Assembly: GCF_018130215.1 (NCBI RefSeq) | Contig: NZ_JAFCKQ010000018.1 | Coordinates: 62,001-126,000 of the forward strand | DNA: 64,000 nucleotides | Source: Bradyrhizobium jicamae | GTDB lineage: Bacteria > Pseudomonadota > Alphaproteobacteria > Rhizobiales > Xanthobacteraceae | Reading direction: 5' to 3' | Shown here: positions 51,455 through 59,692 of the stretch, piece after piece | Position numbering within the stretch: the stretch's first letter is position 1 | How the letters are laid out: each line of letters starts with the position of its first letter | Made by a program: the position numbers and the translations under genes | Notes under the pieces: generated by a model | Told to the model about the DNA's origin: nothing | Databases searched by the model: none | Seen by the model: only the letters and a program-made list of their open reading frames with translations

Positions 51455-52315
51455 TCACGTTGTGCCGATCGATCGAGCTTGGTTTTCGGGGTAGTGGATT
51501 CCGCCGAAATGGCTGAAGGCCTCGAACGCACGCCCGCGAGCGACGCCGATCAACGTGATGCCGTTGGCCTCGGCAGTGCGTATGGCGAGCGCGGTAGGCG
51601 CGGACACCGCAACGATGAATGCGGCGCCGATCTCGGCAGTCTTCTGTACCATCTCGACCGATATCCGGCTCGTCAAAATGACTGCGCCCGAATGCCCGGG
51701 TAGTCCAATTGTGGCGATGGCGCCGGCGAGCTTGTCGAGAGCATTGTGGCGGCCGACGTCTTCGCGGACGATCATGTGAGTGGCGCCAGGCTGGAAGAAT
51801 CCGGCGGCATGGGTCGCGCGCGTCGCGTGGCCCAGGACTTGGGATGCGGAGAGCATCTCGATTGAGTGGCTGATTTGCCGGGGCGTGAGGTTGATTCGCC
51901 GCACGATCGGACGCGTACTGCGGCTCGCTTCGCGCAAGCTTTCTATGCCGCACAGGCCGCAGCCGGTCGGCCCGACCAATCGTCGCCGCCGTTCCTTTAG
52001 CTCGCGTCCAGCCCTCGGCCGCAGCCACACGCGCAGCTCGATGCCGTCGGGGCCCGGAGCAGCGGTAAGCTCTGCAATTTCGCCGACATCCTCGATGATC
52101 CCTTCAGTCAGGCTAAAGCCGACCGCGAAGTCGGTGAGGTCGGCAGGCGTCGCCATCAGCACCGCCATCGTTGTGCCGTCATACACAAGCGCGACCGGAC
52201 ATTCCTCGGCAACTGATCGGTGGTCAAATATGCGGCTTGAGGTGAGCCGAAGCGCATCGATGGAAGTTTTGGAGCCGGAGAGGCGATCGCGTCTGCCGAT
52301 TTGTGAGCCGTGCAT
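51455..52315 (-). CDS. fdhD: Formate dehydrogenase accessory sulfurtransferase FdhD
   Basis: The 286-residue protein has the CxxC pair of FdhD at C119 and C122 (GPTGCGLCGIES), which transfers sulfur from a cysteine desulfurase to the molybdenum cofactor. It also has the C-terminal pattern FQPGATHMIVREDVGRHNAL, DKLAGAIA and VILTSRISVEMVQKTAEIGA. It is divergent from the molybdoenzyme gene at 52434, its likely client, with a shared promoter region of about 120 bp. Confidence 0.92.
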   Translation of the reverse strand: MHGSQIGRRDRLSGSKTSIDALRLTSSRIFDHRSVAEECPVALVYDGTTMAVLMATPADLTDFAVGFSLTEGIIEDVGEIAELTAAPGPDGIELRVWLRPRAGRELKERRRRLVGPTGCGLCGIESLREASRSTRPIVRRINLTPRQISHSIEMLSASQVLGHATRATHAAGFFQPGATHMIVREDVGRHNALDKLAGAIATIGLPGHSGAVILTSRISVEMVQKTAEIGAAFIVAVSAPTALAIRTAEANGITLIGVARGRAFEAFSHFGGIHYPENQARSIGTT

Positions 52316-52341
52316 GATGTTCGTCCTATCGACGAAGTATC

Positions 52342-52400
52342 GACGCGCAGCCCACGCAAAGGTTCCGAAAGCTTAGGAACCAGCAGTCCCGTCTCAGGTT
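52342..52400. promoter_or_regulatory. Back-to-back EcfG-like promoters of fdhD and the molybdoenzyme gene
   Basis: On the plus strand GGAAC (52376-52380), 16 bases, then GGTT (52397-52400) is a full match and points to the gene at 52434. On the minus strand GGAAC (52366-52362), 16 bases, then CGTC (52345-52342), one mismatch, points to fdhD. The two -35 elements form the palindrome GGTTCC-N9-GGAACC. Confidence 0.6.
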
Positions 52401-52433
52401 TTCCGAACGGGGCTTGCAGTCGAAGGGCCCGCC

Positions 52434-54755
52434 ATGAGGCAAAAGGCAAAAGTCGAAAACTACGATGCTCCCGCCGGCGGCTGGGGATCGCTCAACGCCG
52501 TCGTTCACATTCTCACGCAGGAAGAGGTCGCAATCCTCGGCAGCGAGATCCTGCTGAAACAGAACAAGCCCGGCGGTTTCATGTGCGTGAGCTGTTCCTG
52601 GGCCAAGCCCGCAAGTCCGCATCCATTCGAGTTCTGCGAGAACGGCGCCAAAGCGACCGCGTGGGAAATAACGGGCAAGACTGTTACGCCGGAGTTCTTT
52701 GCCCAGCATACGCTTACCGAGTTGCGGTTTTGGTCCGACCATCAACTGGAAGAGCAGGGCCGGCTGGCCAATCCGATGCGCTATGACCCGGCCAGCGACA
52801 AGTACGTGGCAGTCGACTGGAGAGAGGCGTTTCGCGAGATCGGGGCTGAGCTGAACAAGCTCGATCCGCATTCAGTCATCATGTACACGTCCGGACGTGC
52901 CTCGCTGGAAGCCAGCTACATGTACCAGCTGTTCGGCCGAATGTACGGCACCAACAATTTTCCTGATAGCTCCAACATGTGCCACGAGACGACCTCGGTG
53001 GCGTTGCCGCAGGTGATCGGGGTTCCGGTCGGCACGGTCCAGCTGAAGGATTTCAGCGACACCGACTGCATTTTCTTTTTTGGCCACAATACCACGACAA
53101 ATGCGCCTCGCATGCTGCATCCGCTACAGGAAGCGGCGCAGCGCGGCGTGCCGATCGTAACGTTCAATCCGCTCCGCGAGCGCGGCCTCGAGCGCTTTGT
53201 CAACCCGCAGAACCCGCTTCAGATGATCGCGGGCGGTACGCGAATCAGCACGCAATATCATCAGGTTCGCGTCGGCGGAGATGCTGCGGCGATCGTCGGC
53301 ATCTGCAAATGCGTGATTGAGTCCGACGATCTGGCTCAAGCGAACGGATCGCCGCGCGTCGTGGACGCAGAATTCATCGCACAGCATACGTCGGGCTTCG
53401 ACGAGTTTGCCGCGTTCTGTCGCGCCCAGGATTGGGAGGCAATCGAGCGCGCATCCGGCCTCACGCGTGCCGCGATGATCGATGCCGCAAACGTCTACAT
53501 GGCCGCCAATGCCGTGATCGCCAATTACGGTATGGGCGTGACCCAGCACAAGCACGGCGTCGAGACCGCCAAGATGATCGTTAATCTGCTGCTGCTGCGC
53601 GGGAACATCGGCAAGCCGGGCGCTGGCATCTCGCCGATCCGCGGGCATTCCAATGTCCAGGGCCAGCGCACGGTCGGCATCTCCGAGAAGACAAAGCTGG
53701 TGCCGCTGGACAGGCTTGCCGAGCTTTACGGTTTTGAGCCGCCGCGCTGGGACGGCTTGTCGACGGTGGATGCCTGCGAGGGCATCCTGAAAGGCGAGGT
53801 CCGCGGCTTCGTCAGCCTTGGCGGCAATTTCGTGCGCGCGATCCCCGAGCGCTCGCTGATGGAGCCGGCGTGGTCCGGGCTGCGCCTGTCGGTGCAGATC
53901 GCGACCAAGCTCAATCGCAGCCACATCGTACCGGGCGAAGTGACTTATCTCCTGCCATGCCTCGGCCGCATCGAGATCGACGAGCAGGCCAGCGGTGCGC
54001 AGGCCGTGTCGATGGAGGACTCCACCGCCTGCATTCATGGCTCGCGCGGCCAGCGCAAGCCGGTCGCCGAACATGCCTTGTCCGAGCCCGCGATCATCGC
54101 AGGTCTCGCCAAGGCAACACTCAAGGCAAACTCCAAGGTGGATTGGGACGGCTGGGTCGCGGACTATTCACGGGTGAGGGATGCCATCGAGCACACCTAT
54201 CCCGACCAGTTCAAGGAATTCAACAAGCGCATGTTCGAGCCGGGCGGCTTTCCGCGGCCGCTGGCGGCGCGCGAGCGCAAATGGAAGACGCCGAACGGCA
54301 AGGCCAACTTCACAGTGCCCAAGGCGGCGTTCGCACCACCGAAAGAGAGCGATGGCGTCTATGAACTGATGACCATGCGCGCTGATGGGCAGTTCAACAC
54401 CACGATCTATACAGAGGATGACCGTTTCCGCGGTGTCCAGGGCAGCCGTTACGTTGTGCTGATGAATCCCGCGGACATGGAGGCGGACGGCCTGAAGTCG
54501 GGAGATACCGTCACATTGGTGACCGAGGCCAATGACGGCGTCGAGCGTAGCCTAAGCGAACTCCAGGTCGTGCCTTACGACATCCCGCGTCGAAGCCTCG
54601 CTGGCTACTACCCCGAATGTAACGGGCTGATCCCGCTCTGGCACTGTGCCGAGGGGAGCAAGGTGCCCGCGGCAAAATCCGTTCCGGTCCGGCTCTTCAA
54701 GGACGTGCCGCCCGAGCTCATCGAGGGCGGCGAGATGCCGATCTCCGCCACCTAG
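52434..54755 (+). CDS. FdhF/YdeP-family molybdopterin oxidoreductase
   Basis: The 773-residue protein resembles the YdeP branch of formate-dehydrogenase-like enzymes. Features are an N-terminal cysteine group (FMCVSCSWAKPASPHPFEFC), the cofactor-binding region SSNMCHETTSVALPQVIGV, the segment RGNIGKPGAGISPIRGHSNV-QGQ, and a C-terminal dinucleotide-binding domain with NTTIYTEDDRFRGVQGSRYV and RSLAGYYPECNGLIPLW. It should bind Mo/W-bis-MGD and perhaps an Fe-S cluster. YdeP in enterobacteria is linked to acid stress; the substrate is not established. FdhD lies divergently, and an EcfG-type promoter lies 34 bases upstream. Confidence 0.88.
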   Translation: MRQKAKVENYDAPAGGWGSLNAVVHILTQEEVAILGSEILLKQNKPGGFMCVSCSWAKPASPHPFEFCENGAKATAWEITGKTVTPEFFAQHTLTELRFWSDHQLEEQGRLANPMRYDPASDKYVAVDWREAFREIGAELNKLDPHSVIMYTSGRASLEASYMYQLFGRMYGTNNFPDSSNMCHETTSVALPQVIGVPVGTVQLKDFSDTDCIFFFGHNTTTNAPRMLHPLQEAAQRGVPIVTFNPLRERGLERFVNPQNPLQMIAGGTRISTQYHQVRVGGDAAAIVGICKCVIESDDLAQANGSPRVVDAEFIAQHTSGFDEFAAFCRAQDWEAIERASGLTRAAMIDAANVYMAANAVIANYGMGVTQHKHGVETAKMIVNLLLLRGNIGKPGAGISPIRGHSNVQGQRTVGISEKTKLVPLDRLAELYGFEPPRWDGLSTVDACEGILKGEVRGFVSLGGNFVRAIPERSLMEPAWSGLRLSVQIATKLNRSHIVPGEVTYLLPCLGRIEIDEQASGAQAVSMEDSTACIHGSRGQRKPVAEHALSEPAIIAGLAKATLKANSKVDWDGWVADYSRVRDAIEHTYPDQFKEFNKRMFEPGGFPRPLAARERKWKTPNGKANFTVPKAAFAPPKESDGVYELMTMRADGQFNTTIYTEDDRFRGVQGSRYVVLMNPADMEADGLKSGDTVTLVTEANDGVERSLSELQVVPYDIPRRSLAGYYPECNGLIPLWHCAEGSKVPAAKSVPVRLFKDVPPELIEGGEMPISAT

Positions 54756-54781
54756 CAGACATCACAGCAGCGAGACTTCGG

Positions 54782-55071
54782 ATGAAATCGAAGACGATCA
54801 ATGACGCCGCCGAACGGATCTTTGTCCTGATCCTGGACCCGGGCGAGGAGGCTTTCAAGACCATCACAGAATTCGCCAACCAGGAGAAGATCACGGGCGC
54901 CTCGGTGTCGGCGATCGGCGCCTTCTCTCAGGCGAAGGTTGGTTGGTTGGATTTCGCGGCGAAGAAATACAAGCCGATCGAGGTCGCCGCAATCACTGGG
55001 GCAAGGCGCCACCGGTCAGTGAGGACGTGGTGAACAAGGAGCGAGCGCAGCTCGACGCCAGAACGAATTGA
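54782..55071 (+). pseudogene. PPC/DUF296 DNA-binding protein, truncated and fused to a foreign tail
   Basis: From ATG 54782 the protein follows the PPC (DUF296) domain: RIFVLILDPGEEAFKTITEF, ANQEKITGASVSAIGAFSQA and KVGWLDFAAKKYKPIEV, then breaks off at about residue 70 where the second half should begin. Another frame then reads HWGKAPPVSEDVVNKERAQL and DARTN to TGA at 55069-55071, the tail of an unrelated gene. This looks like a deletion that joined two genes just before the convergent cox operon end. Confidence 0.6.
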
Positions 55072-55078
55072 ATGATCC

Positions 55079-55354
55079 TCATGTTCGGGTCATGAAGTCC
55101 ATAGATCCCAGCCATAACAGGATCCCGAGCCAGAAGAGCCCGGCACCCGCGAAGACGAGCGTGAGGCCGCGCCGATGCCACAGCTCCATGAAGATCGCTG
55201 CCACGAGCCCTGCCTTGATGGTGCCAATCGTGAGAGCCACGACCGCGTTGCCGGCTCCGAGCGGCACGTAGGCAAGTGTTACGGTCAGCGCCAGCAAGGC
55301 GAGCAGTCCGAGCCAAGCTCCGATGAGGGGAAGTGGTGGTCGCCAGTCTGTCAT
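55079..55354 (-). CDS. Cytochrome c oxidase subunit IV-like protein
   Basis: The 91-residue product has three transmembrane helices (LIGAWLGLLALLALTVTLAY, VALTIGTIKAGLVAAIFMEL and LTLVFAGAGLFWLGILLWLG) with the family loop WHRRG, typical of bacterial caa3/bo3 subunit IV. It assists assembly of the oxidase. Its start overlaps the subunit III stop by four bases, so it is the last gene of the cox operon. Confidence 0.85.
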   Translation of the reverse strand: MTDWRPPLPLIGAWLGLLALLALTVTLAYVPLGAGNAVVALTIGTIKAGLVAAIFMELWHRRGLTLVFAGAGLFWLGILLWLGSMDFMTRT

Positions 55355-55995
55355 GATGTCGACCTCCCCGGCAGGTAGATCAGCGCAAACAGGAAGATCC
55401 AGACCACGTCGACGAAATGCCAGTACAAGGCCGCGCTGTGTAGCGCCGTGTGATGGCGCGTCGTCGGCGCCTTCCGGCAGATGGCGGCGAGCGTAAGCAG
55501 CAGGCAGATGCCGATCAACATGTGCAGGGCGTGGATCGCGGTGGTGACGAAGTAGAGGACGAAGAACAGCTGGACGCCGTTGGCCTTTGGTCCGGCTAAC
55601 TGGAAGTCGATTCCGGGGACCAGATGTTCGTCATATTCCTTGCTGTACTCGATGCCCTTAAGCACGATGAAGACGAGGCCAAGACAGGCGGCGCCAATGA
55701 GCAGCCACGTCACGATCTTGGCGGTGGCGGGTGAGAAGATCTCCACGGCCCACGCCACCAGAAAGCTCGATGTCAGCAGCACGGCGGTATTAGCCGTCCC
55801 GATCACGATCTCGGTGTGCCGGCTGCCAGCAGCAAAGCCCGGCGGAAAGGCGTGCCGGTAGACGAAATAGGCGAGGATCAAGCCGCCGAACAGCAGCACT
55901 TCGGTCGCGATGAACACCCAAATGCCGAGCTCGGCGGTGTAGTCGCGGTGACGGATCGAGGCATATTGCGGGGCGAAGGCGGAGCTCTCAGGCAT
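55351..55995 (-). CDS. coxC: Cytochrome c oxidase subunit III
   Basis: The 214-residue protein with five transmembrane helices matches the short bacterial subunit [63 protein letters not shown] and [20 protein letters not shown]. The E in helix III and the H in the last helix are conserved family positions. It overlaps the subunit I end by 8 bases. Confidence 0.92.
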   Translation of the reverse strand: MPESSAFAPQYASIRHRDYTAELGIWVFIATEVLLFGGLILAYFVYRHAFPPGFAAGSRHTEIVIGTANTAVLLTSSFLVAWAVEIFSPATAKIVTWLLIGAACLGLVFIVLKGIEYSKEYDEHLVPGIDFQLAGPKANGVQLFFVLYFVTTAIHALHMLIGICLLLTLAAICRKAPTTRHHTALHSAALYWHFVDVVWIFLFALIYLPGRSTS

Positions 55996-57595
55996 TTTGC
56001 GGCTCCGCGTCGAAACGCTCGTTGTATTGATACGGCTCGCGCGTCACTACCGGCTGGGTTTCAAAGTTGAACTCCGGCGGCGGCGAGGAGGTCTGCCATT
56101 CGAGGCCTGGCGCGTTCCAGGGGTTTGCCGGCGCGCGCTTGCCAAAGAATGCGGAGTAGCCGAGATAGAACAGCGGCATCAGATAGGCGACGGCGAGGAT
56201 CGCGGCACCTCCAGACGACAATACGTTCCAGACCTGGAATACCGGTGGATAGACGTGGTAGCGCCGCGGCATGCCTTCGGCGCCAAGGATGAATTGCGGG
56301 AAGAATGTCAGATTGAAGCCGAAGAAGATGAGGATCGCGGCGGTGCGCGCCCAATATTCCGAATAGAGCCGGCCGGTGATCTTCGGCCACCAATAATGCA
56401 GCCCGCCGAAATAGGCCGTCACCATGCCGCCGACCATGATGTAGTGGAAATGCGCCACGACGAAATAGGTGTCGGTCGCGTGCACGTCGAAGGCGAGACA
56501 GGCCAGGAACAGGCCGGTGAGACCCCCGATCGTGAACAGGCCGATGAAAGCCAGCGCATAGAGCATGGGAGCGTCGAAATGGATCGAGCCCTTATGCAGG
56601 GTCGCGGTCCAGTTGAAGACCTTGATTGCCGAGGGCACCGCGACGATGAAGCTCATGAAGGAGAACACGAGGCTTGCGATCAGCGACTGGCCGCTGACGA
56701 ACATGTGGTGGCCCCAGACCAAGAAGCCGACCGCGGCGATGGCGAGACTGCACCAGGCGACGAATTTGTAGCCGAACACCTCCTTGCGCGAAAAGCAGGA
56801 GATCAGCTCGTTGATCACGCCCATCCCCGGCAGGATCATGATGTAGACGGCCGGATGCGAGTAGAACCAAAATAGGTGCTGGAACAGCAGCGGATCGCCG
56901 CCGATCCTGGGATCGAAGATGCCGACGCCGAAGAAACGTTCCGTCGCCATCAAGAGCAGCGTGATCGCCAGCACCGGTGTCGCCAGCACCAGGATCACTG
57001 ACGTCGCGTAGAGCGACCACAGGAACAGCGGCAGCCGGTACCACGTCAGTCCGGGCGCGCGCAGGCGATGGATGGTGACGATGAAGTTGAGGCCGGTCAG
57101 GATCGACGAGAAGCCGGCAATGAAGACGCCGGCGGCGGCAACGATCACGTAGCTGTTGGAATAGAGCGTCGAGAACGGTGTGTAGAACGTCCAGCCGGTG
57201 TCGACGCCGCCCGCGAAAATCGCAAACAGCGTGGTGCAGCCGCCGAGCATGAAGATGTACCAGCTCATCAGATTGAGCCGGGGGAAAGCGAGGTCCCGTG
57301 CGCCGATCATCAGCGGGACAATGAAATTGCCGAGCGTGTTGGGGATCGAAGGGATCAGGAAGAACCAAACCATGATGATGCCGTGCATGGTGAAGAGGCG
57401 GTTATAGACATCCGAGCTGACGAGATCGGCCTGGGGCGTGGCGAGCTCGATCCTGATCGCGGCCGCTGCCGCGCCGCCGATGAAGAAAAAGAAGATCAGG
57501 CTCGCGAAGTAGAGGATCGCGATCCGCTTGTGGTCTGTCGTCAGGAACCACGATCGCAGCGTGAAGTCGGTGGTGAGGTAGGTCTTTTCGCTCAT
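55988..57595 (-). CDS. coxA: Cytochrome c oxidase subunit I
   Basis: The 535-residue heme-copper core subunit has twelve helices with the expected ligands: the low-spin heme histidine in [20 protein letters not shown], the CuB/Tyr region [17 protein letters not shown], the histidine pair WGHHMFVSG, and [20 protein letters not shown] with the heme ligands. This is an A-type oxidase by the YSHPxVY cross-linked Tyr motif. It reduces O2 to water and pumps protons. It overlaps coxB by four bases and precedes coxC. Confidence 0.95.
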   Translation of the reverse strand: MSEKTYLTTDFTLRSWFLTTDHKRIAILYFASLIFFFFIGGAAAAAIRIELATPQADLVSSDVYNRLFTMHGIIMVWFFLIPSIPNTLGNFIVPLMIGARDLAFPRLNLMSWYIFMLGGCTTLFAIFAGGVDTGWTFYTPFSTLYSNSYVIVAAAGVFIAGFSSILTGLNFIVTIHRLRAPGLTWYRLPLFLWSLYATSVILVLATPVLAITLLLMATERFFGVGIFDPRIGGDPLLFQHLFWFYSHPAVYIMILPGMGVINELISCFSRKEVFGYKFVAWCSLAIAAVGFLVWGHHMFVSGQSLIASLVFSFMSFIVAVPSAIKVFNWTATLHKGSIHFDAPMLYALAFIGLFTIGGLTGLFLACLAFDVHATDTYFVVAHFHYIMVGGMVTAYFGGLHYWWPKITGRLYSEYWARTAAILIFFGFNLTFFPQFILGAEGMPRRYHVYPPVFQVWNVLSSGGAAILAVAYLMPLFYLGYSAFFGKRAPANPWNAPGLEWQTSSPPPEFNFETQPVVTREPYQYNERFDAEPQNA

Positions 57596-58533
57596 GATGG
57601 ATGTCCTGCGAGCGATTTGATATAGATCACGAGGCGCAACAGCTGGTCTTCGCTGACCTTGCCCTCGAATGAGGGCATCACAGGCTGATAGCCTGCGACC
57701 ACCTGGCTGCGCGGCATCAGGATGGAGTCACGGATATATTTGTCATCTGCGATCACGGTGGTGCCGTCCGAGAGCGGCACCGGTTTGCCGTAGACGCCTT
57801 CGAGCGGAGGCGCGCGGACCGTGCTGCCGCCGCCGTGGCAGCCGCTGCAGCCGAGTTCGCGGAACAGTTGACCACCTTCGCTTGCGAGCGTGCTCGACGG
57901 CGCCTGCTGCGTCAGCCAATTGGAGAAATCGGCCGGCTCCATGGCAACGATCTCGCCGATCATGCCAGAATGGTCGGTGCCGCAATATTCGGCGCAGAAC
58001 AGATGATAGTGGCCGGGCTTGTCGACCTCGATCTCGAGATCCTGATAGCGCCCCGGAACAACGTCATGCTTGAGCCGGAGTGCGGGGATGAAGAAGCTGT
58101 GAATGACGTCCTGTGAGGCCATCACCAGGCGAATAGGCCGCTTGACCGGGATATGCAGTGCGTCGATCTCGGATTGGCCACCGGGATGCTGCGTCTTCCA
58201 CATCCACTGCTTCGCCACGACAAACACATCATGCTCATCGGCCGGCGTGCGGTAGATCTGGAAATAGACGCTCGCGCCCCAGACGAAGAGGACAAGGAAG
58301 CAAACGAACGAGGCGGCGGTCCAGCTCACCTCCCAATGCCAGCTCTTCTTGACGCGATGGTCGCGGTCGGTCTGGTGGCCCGCGCGGTAGCGGGCGCAGA
58401 ACAACGCGAGCAGAAAGAACAGCAGCGCAAGCACGAGCGCGCTTGCGATCAAGAGACCGGTGAACAGCAGGTCGACGTCGCCGCTATGCGGCGACAGCCC
58501 AGGATGCCAGAATGGAATCCACTGGCGCCACAT
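57592..58533 (-). CDS. coxB: Cytochrome c oxidase subunit II with fused cytochrome c domain
   Basis: The 313-residue protein has two N-terminal helices ([40 protein letters not shown]), a CuA domain with the full ligand set ([21 protein letters not shown] following) and a C-terminal class I cytochrome c with CSGCH ([11 protein letters not shown]) and distal-side Met in [14 protein letters not shown]. The fusion defines a caa3-type oxidase, which can accept electrons directly from a partner complex. This fits the neighbouring Alternative Complex III. Confidence 0.94.
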   Translation of the reverse strand: MWRQWIPFWHPGLSPHSGDVDLLFTGLLIASALVLALLFFLLALFCARYRAGHQTDRDHRVKKSWHWEVSWTAASFVCFLVLFVWGASVYFQIYRTPADEHDVFVVAKQWMWKTQHPGGQSEIDALHIPVKRPIRLVMASQDVIHSFFIPALRLKHDVVPGRYQDLEIEVDKPGHYHLFCAEYCGTDHSGMIGEIVAMEPADFSNWLTQQAPSSTLASEGGQLFRELGCSGCHGGGSTVRAPPLEGVYGKPVPLSDGTTVIADDKYIRDSILMPRSQVVAGYQPVMPSFEGKVSEDQLLRLVIYIKSLAGHPS

Positions 58534-58559
58534 TTATGGCAACCTCGATTGAAGGGCGG

Positions 58560-58913
58560 TCATTGAGACCGCCATCCCGGGAGTCCCTTGCGCAAGAGGA
58601 TATCGAGCGCGCGATCGATCGGGATCCGGACTTGTCCGCGGCTGCGATCGGCCCAGCCGTAACCATGCTCGATCTGCGCGTCTCCTTGTCGTGTCGCCTG
58701 TAGTGTAGCCCGGGGTGTGATTTCCAGTGGCGGCGCGTTCGAGCTCATCGCGGGGCGGCTCGCGGGCGTGATGTGCTTCCCGGACAGGGGAAACAGAAAG
58801 GGCAGCAACAGCGGGGTGACTACAACGAAAGTCGCAAGGCCCGCTGCGAGCCAGCCGACAAGGCGGAGTCCGACGTCCGACCGCTCATAGTCGACGTGGT
58901 TGGTGTCCGCCAT
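58560..58913 (-). CDS. Small membrane protein at the head of the cox operon
   Basis: From ATG 58913 the 117-residue protein has one helix (GWLAAGLATFVVVTPLLLPF) and a periplasmic tail ending EHGYGWADRSRGQVRIPIDR and LDILLRKGLPGW. The tail pattern YGWxDRxxGxVRIPIDRA is one I associate with small proteins encoded next to copper oxidases and SCO-like assembly genes. It begins the minus-strand operon before coxB (gap 26 bases). A role in oxidase assembly or ACIII association is inference. Confidence 0.72.
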   Translation of the reverse strand: MADTNHVDYERSDVGLRLVGWLAAGLATFVVVTPLLLPFLFPLSGKHITPASRPAMSSNAPPLEITPRATLQATRQGDAQIEHGYGWADRSRGQVRIPIDRALDILLRKGLPGWRSQ

Positions 58914-58942
58914 GGTGCTGTTGTCCTCGATCGCGGCGGGAC

Positions 58943-58999
58943 AATGCGGTCTCAGGGATTGCGTTCCTACGTTAGGAACCAATGCGGGAGGGCCAGATT
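58943..58999. promoter_or_regulatory. Back-to-back EcfG-like promoters between cox and act operons
   Basis: The palindrome GTTCCTACGTTAGGAAC (58963-58979) supplies a GGAAC on each strand. On the minus strand it is followed after 16 bases by CATT (58946-58943), toward the cox operon; on the plus strand after 16 bases by GATT (58996-58999), toward actA. Each -10 has one mismatch to (C/G)GTT. Confidence 0.5.
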
Positions 59000-59035
59000 G
59001 TCGAGCGGACAGCTCGCTCTCAGGTCACAGCGAGA

Positions 59036-59692
59036 ATGATGCAAATATTCTCCCCTGTGGCGGACACGTGGATTCGCCTGTTCCTGATCGGCGCCCTGTC
59101 ACTCGCCGGCGGCAGCATCGTGGCCGCTGTCGGCTTCGCGCATTCGGCTTACATGACCGAGACCGACATGCGTCCTCATCAGCCGGTGCCGTTCAGCCAT
59201 CGCCATCACGCGGGGGAACTCGGCATCGACTGCCGCTATTGCCACAGCAATGTCCAGGCGGGGCCGCAAGCCGGCCTCCCGCCGACCGAGACCTGCATGA
59301 CATGTCATTCCCAGATATGGACCAACGCGTCGATGCTTGAACCGGTGCGGAAGAGTCTTGCCGACAACACCCCGATCCAGTGGACGCGCGTCGCAAAGCT
59401 GCCCGATTACGTATTCTTCCGGCACGACATCCATATCGCCAAGGGCGTCGGCTGCGAGAGTTGCCACGGCCGCATCGACAAGATGGCTTTGACCTATCGT
59501 GCCAAGGCATTCACGATGCAGTTCTGCATCGACTGTCACCGCGATCCCGCGCCGCATCTGCGTCCAGAAGATCACATCACCGACATGGCTTGGACACCGC
59601 CGGCAAATGCGCGCAAGGAGGGAGAGGCGATTGCCGCCCATGAGGGCATTCGCTTCGGCGAGCTCACGCATTGCTATGTGTGTCACCGATGA
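59036..59692 (+). CDS. actA: Alternative Complex III subunit ActA (pentaheme cytochrome c)
   Basis: From ATG 59036 the 218-residue protein has an N-terminal membrane helix (IRLFLIGALSLAGGSIVAAV) and five CxxCH motifs: CRYCH, CMTCH, CESCH, CIDCH and CYVCH. ActA in characterised Alternative Complex III is a pentaheme protein anchored on the periplasmic side, and the order actA-actB-actC follows here. It should carry electrons from quinol oxidation to the oxidase. An upstream ATG at 58982 gives a longer form without a signal function. The stop overlaps the start of actB. Confidence 0.9.
   Translation: MMQIFSPVADTWIRLFLIGALSLAGGSIVAAVGFAHSAYMTETDMRPHQPVPFSHRHHAGELGIDCRYCHSNVQAGPQAGLPPTETCMTCHSQIWTNASMLEPVRKSLADNTPIQWTRVAKLPDYVFFRHDIHIAKGVGCESCHGRIDKMALTYRAKAFTMQFCIDCHRDPAPHLRPEDHITDMAWTPPANARKEGEAIAAHEGIRFGELTHCYVCHR

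Noticed and set aside
51228-52028. Minus-strand frame of 266 codons overlapping fdhD
   Set aside because: FdhD has its CxxC and family patterns in its own frame; this one is an Arg/Pro-rich shadow. Its last 75 codons extend beyond fdhD, but I cannot support a separate gene.
53124-54074. Minus-strand frame of 316 codons inside the molybdoenzyme gene
   Set aside because: Antisense shadow with no recognisable domain.
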